Positions 21,884 through 30,034 of a stretch of DNA of 32,858 nt are shown here, piece after piece. A program made the position numbers and the translations under genes. Numbering within the stretch: the stretch's first letter is position 1; each line of letters opens with the position of its first letter. Under the pieces are notes generated by a model. That model was not told where the DNA came from and ran no database searches. It saw nothing but the letters and a program-made list of their open reading frames with translations. Source of the stretch: a bacterium (GTDB taxonomy: Bacteria; Patescibacteriota; Minisyncoccia; UBA6257; JAGOQP01); NCBI GenBank assembly GCA_021780615.1, contig JAJXYJ010000019.1, positions 1 through 32,858 of the forward strand. The letters run 5' to 3'.

Positions 21884-22927
21884 TCATAGCAAATGCATCA
21901 CGTCCCGAACAGTGATAAACAATAATAGACCAATAACCAAGAGGAATCCAATGCCATTGACGACATACTGTACTTTGGCGGCAATCGGCTTGCGACGAAT
22001 CTTTTCAGCAATCACAAACACCATGCGCCCCCCATCCAGCGCTGGAAAAGGAAATACATTCAATGCCGCCAAATTAATAGAAATGAGTGCCGCCAAATTG
22101 AGCACGTATACAACTCCCATTGATGATGCCTGTGCGGTTGCCTGATAAATTCCCACCGGGCCCGATAAATAAGAAAGCACACTAGGGCCGCCAAAAAGAC
22201 TGGCAATGAGCTTGAAAAGCAACATAAAGATCAGCGAAAAAATCTGAGCCGCCGAAACAAGACCATCCCCGAATGCGGCAAAGAACGGTTCTTGCGGCGC
22301 CCCACCGCCAGCAATACCAATACCCAACGCACCTTCCCCTTGTGGCGGATGCACGCGCGGCACAACCGACAAAGCAACAGATGCGCCATGGCGAATCACC
22401 TGAAAAGAAAACTGCGACCCCGCATGCGCATTCACTGCCGCAATAAAATCATCAGGATTAGAAAACCCGACAATAACATCACCCTGTTGCATTCCCGCAC
22501 TCAGTGCCGGAGAATCAGCGGCAATGTCGGTGACTACCACAGTCGGCCGAGCGCCAATAATAAAGACAAGCGTTAACAAGAGCCATCCGACCAAAAAATT
22601 CATCACCACCCCTGCCACAAGCACGATAATTTTTTGCCATGCCGGATGGGATGCAAAAAACCGCTCGCGGGGAATCGCCTTTTGGTCTTCGGTCAGTTCT
22701 TCATCAATGCCATTTTCCCCCGGAATCTTTACATATCCCCCTAAAGGAATCGCGTTAATACTCACTAGTGTCTCACCTCTCTTCTTTGACCACAGGCGGG
22801 GCGGAAATCCAATACCGAATTCTTCCACATACATCCCAAATTTTTTTGCGGTAAAAAAATGCCCCCACTCATGGGCGATAATCAATGCGGCAAGTATGAC
22901 GATGAAAATAATAATATCGAGAAACAT
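21884..22927 (-). CDS. rseP: Site-2 intramembrane zinc protease RseP
   Basis: The product has 347 aa. The zinc motif HEWGH is at residues 19-23 in the first membrane span. The PDZ domain is at about 125-200 (DIAADSPALSAGMQQGDVIVGFSNPDDF). The second metal motif is FPFPALDGGRMVF near residue 300, and the last spans follow. The family cuts anti-sigma factors and signal-peptide remnants inside the membrane. It lies between frr and proS, as in many bacteria where the cluster also carries uppS, cdsA and dxr, which are absent here. AT-rich repeats separate it from both neighbours, so it may be its own transcription unit. Confidence 0.95.
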   Translation of the reverse strand: MFLDIIIFIVILAALIIAHEWGHFFTAKKFGMYVEEFGIGFPPRLWSKKRGETLVSINAIPLGGYVKIPGENGIDEELTEDQKAIPRERFFASHPAWQKIIVLVAGVVMNFLVGWLLLTLVFIIGARPTVVVTDIAADSPALSAGMQQGDVIVGFSNPDDFIAAVNAHAGSQFSFQVIRHGASVALSVVPRVHPPQGEGALGIGIAGGGAPQEPFFAAFGDGLVSAAQIFSLIFMLLFKLIASLFGGPSVLSYLSGPVGIYQATAQASSMGVVYVLNLAALISINLAALNVFPFPALDGGRMVFVIAEKIRRKPIAAKVQYVVNGIGFLLVIGLLLFITVRDVMHLL

Positions 22928-22953
22928 GGTAAAATGGGTGGTAAGGGATATGT

Positions 22954-23095
22954 AGTAAGTAGTAAGTAGTAAGTAGTAGGAAGTAGGAAGTAGGAGAAAA
23001 CTAATTTTTGAATTTTTAATTTTGTAATTTTATAAATAAATCTTAATGTTTAAAACATTAAAAATTTAAAAATTATAAAATTTAAATATTATCTC
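22954..23095. repeat. Perfect heptamer array and AT-rich repeat between frr and rseP
   Basis: Six head-to-tail heptamers without interruption: AGTAAGT three times (22954-22974), then AGTAGGA three times (22975-22995). An AT-only stretch of about 95 bp with self-complementary parts (GTTTAAAAC-like) runs up to the frr stop at 23098. Confidence 0.85.
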
Positions 23096-23097
23096 AT

Positions 23098-23646
23098 CTA
23101 CTCATTTATCTCTGCGGTCTTTTTTTCTACCAAGACATCAACATCCTTATTAAATACATCCATAACCTGCTGCATCTTTTTTTCAAGTTCAAAGGTATCG
23201 TCCTTGGTTAACTTCCCTTCTTTTTCTTGCGCGGTTATTTCTTTTTTAATTTCATCACGCGCCGCTCGCGATTTTATACGTGCATCCTCCGCCTTCGTGC
23301 GAACAATTTTAATAAACTCATCGCGCCGCTCCTGTGTGAGTGATGGCAAATTAACATGAATGACAGTACCCTCTTGAGCGGCCATGCTATTAAGGCGGGC
23401 GCTGACAGCCGCAGTAACAGCTCCCACTGCGGCACCATCCCACACTGAAATCTGTATCTCACGGGGAGGAATAATGCTAATCGATCCCAACTGTTTAAGG
23501 GGCATTTTTTGGCCGTAGTATTCAACCGAAATATCTTCAACTAACGCACTTGTCGGACGCGAACCACGAATAGAGGCAACATCATCCTTAAAAAACTTCA
23601 GAATATCAGCGATTTTTTTCTCTAATGTATGTATAAAGGTGTCCAT
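23098..23646 (-). CDS. frr: Ribosome recycling factor
   Basis: The product has 182 aa, the normal length. The three-helix bundle begins MDTFIHTLEKKIADILKFFKDDVASIRGSRPTSALVEDI. Domain II has VEYYGQKMPLKQLGSISIIPPREIQI. The C-terminal helices hold LPSLTQERRDEFIKIVRTKAEDARIKSRAARDE, the most conserved family region. With EF-G (fusA, this window) it splits post-termination ribosomes. A TATACT box is 6 bp before ATG, so the mRNA should be leaderless. Confidence 0.97.
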   Translation of the reverse strand: MDTFIHTLEKKIADILKFFKDDVASIRGSRPTSALVEDISVEYYGQKMPLKQLGSISIIPPREIQISVWDGAAVGAVTAAVSARLNSMAAQEGTVIHVNLPSLTQERRDEFIKIVRTKAEDARIKSRAARDEIKKEITAQEKEGKLTKDDTFELEKKMQQVMDVFNKDVDVLVEKKTAEINE

Positions 23647-23652
23647 GGCGAT

Positions 23653-23681
23653 AGTATACGATAGGAGTATCGCAAACGCAA
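23653..23681 (-). promoter_or_regulatory. Promoter of frr (leaderless)
   Basis: TTGCGT (23676-23681), a 17-bp spacer, TATACT (23653-23658), 6 bp before ATG 23646. A small inverted repeat CGATA/TATCG flanks the spacer. Confidence 0.6.
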
Positions 23682-23703
23682 ACAGCTCCTTGTAAGGAGC
23701 TGT
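23682..23703. terminator. Hairpin after the beta-propeller gene
   Basis: ACAGCTCCTT (23682-23691) pairs perfectly with AAGGAGCTGT (23694-23703). The T tract after it is weak (TTTGCGTTTG), so it is an uncertain terminator located in front of the frr promoter. Confidence 0.45.
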
Positions 23704-23734
23704 GTGCAGAAAAACAAAACAAATTAAGAATATA

Positions 23735-24805
23735 TTAATAGGTAAGGAGCACTAACCCATCACCTTCAAAAAAGAATCTGGTTGGTGTAAAAGATGTGGC
23801 AGTATCTTGAGTCTTCCAGCTCGTTCCCCCATCCGTACTCATAAACAATCGTCCATCAGAAAAGACATATACGGTTGTACCATGTACCTCAAACGCATTG
23901 ATGGTACTGGAAAGTAGTGGGATATGTTTTAACACGACAAATGTTTTTCCCGCATCATCGCTACGCCAAATGCCTTCGCTTGTCTGCACATAAAGTACTC
24001 CATTGGTATCAAACGCCATATGAATCACCGACGCCGATGAAGCAAAGAGCCCACCTCCCGGAACAATCACTTGGCTAAACGGTCCCGCCAACGACTCACC
24101 GGTAATCAAAACGCCCGACTTTAAAAGAATATACCACTCATTATTATGACTCACCATGCGCGCCACCGGTGACTTGAAAACATACACCACTTCACTGGTA
24201 TGCATCTTCCACGAATACTGGATCACTTGTCCATTGGAAAGCCCCACATAAAGATACGATGCGGTAGGGACCATGTCGTATGCGGCTTCGTGTTTAAAAT
24301 TAAGCAGGGGCGTCAGGGTAAAAAAATTATCCGTCGTTTGATACATAACCCCTTCACCATTTTGAAAAACAGATATCAAATAAGTAGTGCTTCCCGTCTG
24401 TACAATACGCAAAACACTGGCATCAGATGTTATTTCATTATTTGAAGACGTAAACTGGTGCCATGTTAGTCCGCTATCAAAACTCAAAACCATACCATGA
24501 TCAGTGGCAAGATAGAGTGTACGCGGTTGTGTTGTTGTTTGAGTTGCCACATCAAACACGTGCAAGGGTGTATTGCTCTGTATCGTTGCACTGTGCACAT
24601 TGGCAAATGTGTCGTATGAAATAAGAAAGGTGCCATTCTCTGCGGGAGCGCCGGTAAATGCCGATGCGGCCGATGCCAACAATGTTCCACCCGATCCTGA
24701 GGGTAACAGCCCTGCGATTCCCGTGGGATTCAAAAGAGAAATACCCCAAAAGACGCCGATGAAGGCGATGATAATAAGAAGCGAAAAAGTCAGTGTATCG
24801 TCCAT
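23735..24805 (-). CDS. Membrane-anchored Asp-box (BNR/Ycf48-like) beta-propeller protein
   Basis: The product has 356 aa. One N-terminal membrane span (about 7-29) leads to an extracytoplasmic beta-propeller. At least three Asp-box motifs of the S-x-D-x-G-x-T-[WF] type are visible: SFDSGLTWHQF (near residue 108), RSDDAGKTFVV (near 288) and MSTDGGTSWKT (near 331). Blades such as LYLATDHGMVL and LYVGLSNGQVIQY repeat at about 45 residues. Such propellers bind glycans or act as assembly factors; no sialidase active-site set was seen, so an enzyme is unlikely. It overlaps the start-side gene (delta') by 16 bp, so the two are co-transcribed. Confidence 0.8.
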   Translation of the reverse strand: MDDTLTFSLLIIIAFIGVFWGISLLNPTGIAGLLPSGSGGTLLASAASAFTGAPAENGTFLISYDTFANVHSATIQSNTPLHVFDVATQTTTQPRTLYLATDHGMVLSFDSGLTWHQFTSSNNEITSDASVLRIVQTGSTTYLISVFQNGEGVMYQTTDNFFTLTPLLNFKHEAAYDMVPTASYLYVGLSNGQVIQYSWKMHTSEVVYVFKSPVARMVSHNNEWYILLKSGVLITGESLAGPFSQVIVPGGGLFASSASVIHMAFDTNGVLYVQTSEGIWRSDDAGKTFVVLKHIPLLSSTINAFEVHGTTVYVFSDGRLFMSTDGGTSWKTQDTATSFTPTRFFFEGDGLVLLTY

Positions 24806-25668
24806 ATGATATGTTTAAGGTGAATACGTTTACTTAACGTAAATAATTGATCTTGTGCCATAAGGCGAACCACTGCGTGGAGTGCGGCGGCATGACGAAC
24901 AACATCACGATGCAACACTAAAAGCAATTGTTCAAAAAAGGCAGTCCAGTGAGCGGGACTTTGACTGACAAAGTCATACACCGCATCACTGATGGCGCGG
25001 CGCTCGATGGAAGTTTTTCCCACCGCACCGGCACGTAACGCAAGTTGTTGCGCGTGGGCGACAAGTGATAACGTATCACTCGCAGACGCCACTACACGAC
25101 CTATCCTGCCATAAGCATCCTTGATCGAAGTAACGTCCTTTATTATATCATATTTACTACAAAAGTCAAGCATCTCCTTATCACTCAAGGGAGGGACATA
25201 TACCTTCACAAAACGTGAGGCTACAGGCGGCAAAAAGACACTCGCATCATAAGCGGTGGCTATAATAAGACTATGCGCAGGGGGCTCTTCAAGAATCTTA
25301 AGGAGGGCATTTTGAGCCTGATCAGTAAGCCAATGTGCATCACGAATAATCACACTCCGATATGGAGAGAGCGCCGGCGTCTCATAGAGAAAGTGCTCAA
25401 TATCACGAACCGCATCAATACCCACACTTTCAGTAGGCGCGCCATCCCCCACCTCACGTACCATGGCAGAAAAATCGATAACATGCGTTTCTTGCAATGG
25501 TCGAGTAGGCACATCAAATACTCCTGTTTCAAGATAAGTGGCAAGCGCGTGTGCAAAGTGAAACTTTCCCGTCTGTGGCTGTCCATAGAAAAGATATGCA
25601 TGCGAAAGTGCCCGCGCATCAGCGAGTCGTTGAAATGTCTTTTGCAAATGATCAAATCCGTAGAGCAC
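24790..25668 (-). CDS. holB: DNA polymerase III subunit delta' (HolB-like)
   Basis: The product has 292 aa from GTG 25668, of the clamp-loader AAA+ family. LSHAYLFYGQPQTGKFHFAHALA carries a Walker A-like loop whose last Ser/Thr is replaced by Phe, consistent with delta' subunits that do not hydrolyse ATP. SVIIRDAHWLTDQAQNALLKILEEPP is the Walker B/sensor region conserved across clamp loaders. IIATAYDASVFLPPVASRF is sensor 1. It takes part in loading the beta clamp. It overlaps the beta-propeller gene. Upstream is a heptad repeat spacer without a clear promoter. Confidence 0.85.
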   Translation of the reverse strand: MLYGFDHLQKTFQRLADARALSHAYLFYGQPQTGKFHFAHALATYLETGVFDVPTRPLQETHVIDFSAMVREVGDGAPTESVGIDAVRDIEHFLYETPALSPYRSVIIRDAHWLTDQAQNALLKILEEPPAHSLIIATAYDASVFLPPVASRFVKVYVPPLSDKEMLDFCSKYDIIKDVTSIKDAYGRIGRVVASASDTLSLVAHAQQLALRAGAVGKTSIERRAISDAVYDFVSQSPAHWTAFFEQLLLVLHRDVVRHAAALHAVVRLMAQDQLFTLSKRIHLKHIIWTIH

Positions 25669-25761
25669 AATACGTAAAGAGTGGTGCTTAAATATTTTTT
25701 GTATAATTTAGAGAACAAGGCTTATCCCAAAGATACCATACAAAAATCTGCATTCTTTACG

Positions 25762-25855
25762 TAATTTACAATGTACAATTTTCAATTTACAATTAATTTC
25801 TTAATTAAATAATTTTAAAATTAATTGATCATTGGTTATTGATCATTGAAAATTT
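25762..25855. repeat. Heptad-periodic inverted repeat between the second mreB and holB
   Basis: The left arm is TAATTTA, CAATGTA, CAATTTT, CAATTTA, CAATTAA (25762-25796). The centre is AT-only. The right arm is GATCATT, GGTTATT, GATCATT, GAAAATT (25827-25854). It ends about 23 bp after the mreB-2 stop. Confidence 0.8.
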
Positions 25856-25877
25856 TCTTCTTTATACAACCTTTTCT

Positions 25878-26891
25878 CTATTTCTTATTGAGCAACGTTC
25901 TCTTGTACACGTCCAAGTGATTAAGAATGAGTCCCGTACCCTTCGCAACACACAAAAGCGGATCTTCGGCAACATAGGCATTCACGCCCAGCGCCTTTTT
26001 AAAGAAAATAGGCAGGTTTTCTATTTGCGCACCGCCACCAGAAATAATCATTCCCTTTTCCATAATATCGGCGACTAACTCCGGAGGTGTTTCGTTAAAT
26101 ACCTGTTGAATATTTTTTGCAATGTCCACCAGGTGCGGATGAAGCGCTTCGGCAATTTCATTAGAGGTCAGCACCAAATCACGCGGCAATCCCGAGGTAA
26201 TGTCTCGGCCTCGAACCTGATATTCTTTTTTTGATCGGCTGGAGACCGCGGAGCTAATGGCAATTTTCACATTTTCGGCTGTCTGATCGCCGATATACAG
26301 AGAGTATTTTTTCTTAATGTATTCCGATATAGCCTGATCAAACTTATTACCAGCAATACGCAACGATGCCCAGGATACAATCCCTCCCAGCGACACCACC
26401 GCAACCTCAGATGTACCACCACCAATATTAACAATCATATTGCCCGAATGAGAATTGATGGGGATACCAGCACCCAAGGCGGCTAAAATAGGCTCTTTGA
26501 CAATGTGCGCTTCACGAGCACCGGCTTCAATTGCCGCATTAATCACCGCCCGCCGTTCTGTTTGCGTAATTCCCGCCGGCACCGAAATAACCACATCGGG
26601 TTTCATAAACGCATTAAATGACCCAACCGCACGAGAAATAAAGTACTTTAACAATGCTTTAGTAATATAGTAGTCCGCAATAACGCCGTCTTTGAGGGGT
26701 TTATAGGCAATAATATCAGAAGGAGTTTTACCAATCATATCCTTCGCCTCACGGCCCACTGCCAATACATTATTATCTGGCACACTCAAAGCAACAATGG
26801 TCGGTTCATTGATAATAAAGCCCTTGCCAGGCACAAATACAACGGTATTTGCCGTTCCCAAATCAATACCAATTTTTTTCGTAAACATCAT
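25878..26891 (-). CDS. mreB: Second MreB-family protein
   Basis: The product has 337 aa, actin fold. IDLGTANTVVFVPGKGFIINEP (phosphate 1), VVISVPAGITQTERRAVINA, VNIGGGTSEVAVVSLGG (phosphate 2) and ISGGGAQIENLPIFFKKALG (adenosine loop) are all intact. It differs widely from the operon copy at 19464, so this is an old paralogue and not a recent duplication. It has its own strong promoter and terminator-like repeat and no mreC or mreD partner. It may form a second filament system, or be an Mbl/MreBH-like specialised form. Start: ATG 26891 or the next codon, 26888. Confidence 0.93.
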   Translation of the reverse strand: MMFTKKIGIDLGTANTVVFVPGKGFIINEPTIVALSVPDNNVLAVGREAKDMIGKTPSDIIAYKPLKDGVIADYYITKALLKYFISRAVGSFNAFMKPDVVISVPAGITQTERRAVINAAIEAGAREAHIVKEPILAALGAGIPINSHSGNMIVNIGGGTSEVAVVSLGGIVSWASLRIAGNKFDQAISEYIKKKYSLYIGDQTAENVKIAISSAVSSRSKKEYQVRGRDITSGLPRDLVLTSNEIAEALHPHLVDIAKNIQQVFNETPPELVADIMEKGMIISGGGAQIENLPIFFKKALGVNAYVAEDPLLCVAKGTGLILNHLDVYKRTLLNKK

Positions 26892-26911
26892 ATATCAAAA
26901 ATATCTCCCCT

Positions 26912-26940
26912 ATCATAGAGGGAATACACTCCAAAGTCAA
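26912..26940 (-). promoter_or_regulatory. Promoter of the second mreB
   Basis: TTGACT (26935-26940), a 17-bp spacer, TATGAT (26912-26917). The leader is about 14 nt and holds AGGGGAG, a partial Shine-Dalgarno site. Confidence 0.75.
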
Positions 26941-26961
26941 AAGCACATACACGCCCATAAC

Positions 26962-26990
26962 AAAGGGGCTCTATTGAGCCCCTTTTTATA
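26962..26990. terminator. Bidirectional terminator
   Basis: AAAGGGGCTC (26962-26971) pairs with GAGCCCCTTT (26976-26985), loop TATT. It follows the stop of the 167-aa gene at once. Confidence 0.8.
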
Positions 26991-27494
26991 TCACACTAAA
27001 ACAAATTTCTCCATAAGTCTCACTTTACGCATCCTCCTGATGCGCTCATGAGCCTTTTCCTTCCAAAAAAATTTTTCCTCTAGGCGTCCTAGGCGGACAT
27101 CTTCTTTATGTGCCGGTTCTTTTGTAAAAGAATGCATCTCCGGCATTTTGACGATCTTAGAATCGTCAACAGTAACATTGGGAAGATTTTTATGTTGTTG
27201 TATAACAGAAACATCCTCTTCATCATCAGAGTCAGAATCAGAGTCAGAAGAAGAAATCATTTCATCAAACTGATCATACACCATCTCTTTCAATGCAAAT
27301 GGATCGGATCCATTTACATCAAAAAAATTGAATGACGGGATAACAACAACTTCCTCAAGATTAATGTGTCTTTCCTTGTTCTTTTTTCTACGAAAGACGA
27401 GCTCGTCGTCTTCAAGAGCATAGAGAATTTCAGCATCAGCCGAATCGGGATTAAATGATTCAGCAACAAGTAATTGACCCTTAGAAGTACACAT
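26991..27494 (-). CDS. Hypothetical acidic protein, 167 aa
   Basis: No signal peptide or membrane span. The N-terminal half (about 1-75) looks folded, with YALEDDELVFRRKKNKERHINLEEVVVIPSF. A strongly acidic run follows near residue 80 (SSSDSDSDSDDEED), and a basic C-terminus (KEKAHERIRRMRKVRLMEK). Such charge blocks are seen in proteins that bind basic or nucleic-acid partners. GGAGGTG lies a few bases before ATG 27494 and a consensus promoter 60 bp upstream, so it has one of the longer leaders here. It ends in a strong terminator and is a one-gene unit. It is divergent from the PEGA gene. The family is not recognised. Confidence 0.75.
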   Translation of the reverse strand: MCTSKGQLLVAESFNPDSADAEILYALEDDELVFRRKKNKERHINLEEVVVIPSFNFFDVNGSDPFALKEMVYDQFDEMISSSDSDSDSDDEEDVSVIQQHKNLPNVTVDDSKIVKMPEMHSFTKEPAHKEDVRLGRLEEKFFWKEKAHERIRRMRKVRLMEKFVLV

Positions 27495-27554
27495 AACACC
27501 TCCAAAAAAATTTATTTTAAAGAATTATATAAATTAAATATAGAGCTGTGTATG

Positions 27555-27583
27555 AGTATACATAGTATGTATCATACAGTCAA
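27555..27583 (-). promoter_or_regulatory. Promoter of the acidic protein with overlapping palindrome
   Basis: TTGACT (27578-27583), a 17-bp spacer, TATACT (27555-27560). A palindrome ATACATA-G-TATGTAT (27558-27572) covers the spacer and part of the -10, a good place for a repressor. Confidence 0.75.
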
Positions 27584-27614
27584 CAGACAAGTGTCGCATA
27601 CCACATATGTACAA

Positions 27615-27643
27615 TTGAAAAATAGCCAGAAAACAAGTACACT
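27615..27643 (+). promoter_or_regulatory. Promoter of the PEGA-domain gene (leaderless)
   Basis: TTGAAA (27615-27620), a 17-bp spacer, TACACT (27638-27643). ATG follows after 11 bp. Confidence 0.7.
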
Positions 27644-27654
27644 ATAGGGACTGT

Positions 27655-29016
27655 ATGACTATACACTTCCGTAGAAAGCTGTTGGCTTTTTTTATTGCGC
27701 TCTTCTTTATGTTAGGCATAAGTGCGCTCTATTACTCTCAAGGATATCGTATTGATTTTTCGACCTGGACCATTAAAAAAACGGGAGCGGTGTATATCGA
27801 AGGATATCAACGGCCCGTGGATATCTATCTTAATAGCACCCACTATAACGATCAGTCCGGTTTTTTAAAAAATGGCACACTCATCTCCAGTATTTTACCC
27901 AAAAAATATCAACTCACCGTCACTAAAAACGGATTTTATACGTATGAAAAAAATATTCAGGTAGAACCCTCACAAGTTGTCCGCCTCTTTCACGCACTGT
28001 TGGTACCCACCACCATCGCCACTACTACCATCACGACAGGCGTGCAGGGAAATACCATCACCGAAGTTGCCGGGGACGGATCATTTATCACCAAATCTTT
28101 GGGAACGCCCACACACTATACCGCCTACTCATTTCCCCTCCCAACTGCTTCATCAACAGCAACCGATATCACCGCAAGCTCATCAACATTTACGAAACAA
28201 AAATTCAGCGCCGTGGCGTTTTACCCACAACACCAAAATCTTTTTATCGGAACATCAAATACGGGCCTCTTTCGTATTGATCCAGTACAAAAAAAAATAA
28301 CCGAGATTTATAGCGGAGAAGTTGATTTTTATACGACCCAAGGAGATACCCTCTATATCATTGCCCCTATCGCGCCGATAGCCACCAGTACCGCAACATC
28401 AACGCCGACACAAAAGAAACAGCAAACAAAAAAACAAGCACCACCAAATCCAGCAGGCATCATCATTGCCTCGGTATCAGATCCAACTCAGGCAACATCA
28501 ACCGAACGCTATCCGGCGACCTTTTATGGGACCAACACCGCTAATTTTGAAGTACGGGGACAATATCAGGCACTCCTCCTTAAAAGTGGTGAGTTGTTTC
28601 TTTATGATACCACGCAAGCAACAACCACACAGTTGTCTTCACATGCAAAATATTTTTCATTCTCTCCCGATGGCAGAAAATTCCTTTGGCAAGATACAAC
28701 CGGCGAAGTCTTTGTGTATATGCTGGATAATGACTTAGAAGCATTAAATGCTCGCCAAGGAGATATCATTTCCCTTCACCTCATTGATACGGCAAACATA
28801 CAACACCTCTGGTGGTACACTGACTCATACCATCTCCTCTTGGCTTACCCCAACACCGTAACATTAGCAGAAGTAAGTACCATCGATCCTAACAATGCTT
28901 TCCCCGTTGCTTCGGGCAGTTATCAAGACATTGCCTACGTACAGCAAAAAAATACCCTTTTGCTCCTGGGAAACGATGGCACCCTTACAACAATTAATCT
29001 CGACTTTTCCCCATAA
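27655..29016 (+). CDS. PEGA-domain membrane protein with C-terminal propeller-like region
   Basis: The product has 453 aa. One membrane span (about 8-28) is followed by a PEGA domain (about 40-112), with GAVYIEGYQRPVDIYLNSTHY and LPKKYQLTVTKNGFYTYEKNI, which is typical of surface-exposed beta proteins. A Thr/Ala/Ser-rich stretch comes next. WD40/TolB-like segments then appear (YPQHQNLFIGTSNTGLFRID, YFSFSPDGRKFLWQD, IAYVQQKNTLLLLGNDG). A low-complexity linker near residues 243-262 (ATSTATSTPTQKKQQTKKQ) interrupts the propeller. It is probably anchored outside the membrane; the function is unknown, though similar proteins are common in CPR. It is one of only two clear plus-strand genes. Confidence 0.8.
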   Translation: MTIHFRRKLLAFFIALFFMLGISALYYSQGYRIDFSTWTIKKTGAVYIEGYQRPVDIYLNSTHYNDQSGFLKNGTLISSILPKKYQLTVTKNGFYTYEKNIQVEPSQVVRLFHALLVPTTIATTTITTGVQGNTITEVAGDGSFITKSLGTPTHYTAYSFPLPTASSTATDITASSSTFTKQKFSAVAFYPQHQNLFIGTSNTGLFRIDPVQKKITEIYSGEVDFYTTQGDTLYIIAPIAPIATSTATSTPTQKKQQTKKQAPPNPAGIIIASVSDPTQATSTERYPATFYGTNTANFEVRGQYQALLLKSGELFLYDTTQATTTQLSSHAKYFSFSPDGRKFLWQDTTGEVFVYMLDNDLEALNARQGDIISLHLIDTANIQHLWWYTDSYHLLLAYPNTVTLAEVSTIDPNNAFPVASGSYQDIAYVQQKNTLLLLGNDGTLTTINLDFSP

Positions 29017-29095
29017 AAACACCGCGCTTATTGGCGGTTATGATAGTGTTTTTAAAACGCGCTTCGGCGGCCCCTCAAGGACCGCCGAATTATTA
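29015..29095 (+). terminator. Double hairpin terminator after the PEGA gene
   Basis: AAAAACAC (29015-29022) pairs with GTGTTTTT (29046-29053) and starts at the stop codon. A second stem TTCGGCGG/CCGCCGAA (29063-29070 and 29082-29089) is followed by TTATTATA. Confidence 0.6.
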
Positions 29096-29133
29096 TACAT
29101 ACACACTCCTACAAAAAATTATACCTTCACGTT

Positions 29134-29568
29134 CTACAATGCCGAAGGAGACTTGGGATGAGCAAATCGCCGTTGTATAAACAACACCCACGCAACAGCC
29201 AATCCACCACCAATAACATCCATTAAAAGGTCCTTCATATTATCAGCGACGCTCGCCTGCAATGATAATGAAAAAAATGTATCCAGTCCAAACTCAAAAA
29301 ATTCCCAAAAGATACCAATGAGTGCGGCAAATCCAATGCCCAAAATAAATATTTTTACCCGTTCGGCATGATGGTCGTAAGATTCATGAGAAAAGAATCC
29401 CGAAAACAGATATAAAAAGACAAGACCAACCCATATGCCACCAATGATGTGCATAGGAACATCAAACCACACCGCGCTGTCAAACCAGCCAAAAAGAAGT
29501 GCCAGTCCATACACGATGGCAAAAAATACAAAGAAATATATGACAACGGAAAGTGAGGTATGACGCAT
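29134..29568 (-). CDS. Small four-span membrane protein (VanZ/DUF2238-like)
   Basis: The product has 144 aa. Four hydrophobic segments: VVIYFFVFFAIVYGLALLFGW, MHIIGGIWVGLVFLYLFSGF, VKIFILGIGFAALIGIFWEFFEF and LLMDVIGGGLAVAWVLF. Polar residues are conserved in a pattern typical of VanZ/YjdF-type proteins: WFDVPMHIIGG, FWEFFEF and DNMKDLLMDVIGGG. The function is unknown; some relatives affect surface glycopeptides. The start is 9 nt after the rpsI stop, so it is co-transcribed with the ribosomal genes, which is common in CPR. The family call is by pattern. Confidence 0.65.
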   Translation of the reverse strand: MRHTSLSVVIYFFVFFAIVYGLALLFGWFDSAVWFDVPMHIIGGIWVGLVFLYLFSGFFSHESYDHHAERVKIFILGIGFAALIGIFWEFFEFGLDTFFSLSLQASVADNMKDLLMDVIGGGLAVAWVLFIQRRFAHPKSPSAL

Positions 29569-29577
29569 AGGAGAACC

Positions 29578-30030
29578 CTAACGCTTTGACCACTGCGGCG
29601 CACGACGAGCTTTTTTAAGGCCGTATTTCTTGCGTTCAACCATACGAGGATCGCGGGTCAAATAGCCAAACTTTTTGAGCTTCTTGCGTAACGTTTCATC
29701 AATAAGGACTAGCGCACGGGCAATACCATGGCGCACTGCGCCTGCTTGTGATGCCACGCCACCGCCTTGTACATGAACTGAAACACTATAATGAGTTAAA
29801 AGATCAGCCTTCGCAAACGGACTCATAATCAACCGCTGATGATTCTGCAGAGGAAAATAAACCTCAAGAGCTTTATCGTTCACCGTTACCAATTTCTTTG
29901 CCGCTTGATCAAGAGCATCTCCTGTCTGCGGTGCAGCTGCGACTAAACGAACCCGCGCGCTCGATGTTTTACGGCGACCGACGGCTTCAGTATAGATTGC
30001 TGTTGTTTTTTTCTGTTTTGTCGTTTCCAT
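29578..30030 (-). CDS. rpsI: Ribosomal protein S9 (uS9)
   Basis: The product has 150 aa from ATG 30030, 4 nt after the rplM stop; an in-frame TTG at 30048 is inside rplM. AVGRRKTSSARVRL and VQGGGVASQAGAVRHGIARAL are core motifs. It ends KYGLKKARRAPQWSKR, where the last Lys-Arg reaches the P-site tRNA. It is slightly longer than the usual 130 aa because of an N-terminal extension (METTKQKKTTAIY) and an insert (AAAPQTGDALDQAAK). Confidence 0.97.
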   Translation of the reverse strand: METTKQKKTTAIYTEAVGRRKTSSARVRLVAAAPQTGDALDQAAKKLVTVNDKALEVYFPLQNHQRLIMSPFAKADLLTHYSVSVHVQGGGVASQAGAVRHGIARALVLIDETLRKKLKKFGYLTRDPRMVERKKYGLKKARRAPQWSKR

Positions 30031-30034
30031 ACGT

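Noticed and set aside
22954-22995. CRISPR-like array
   Set aside because: The units are 7 bp without spacers, and there are no cas genes.
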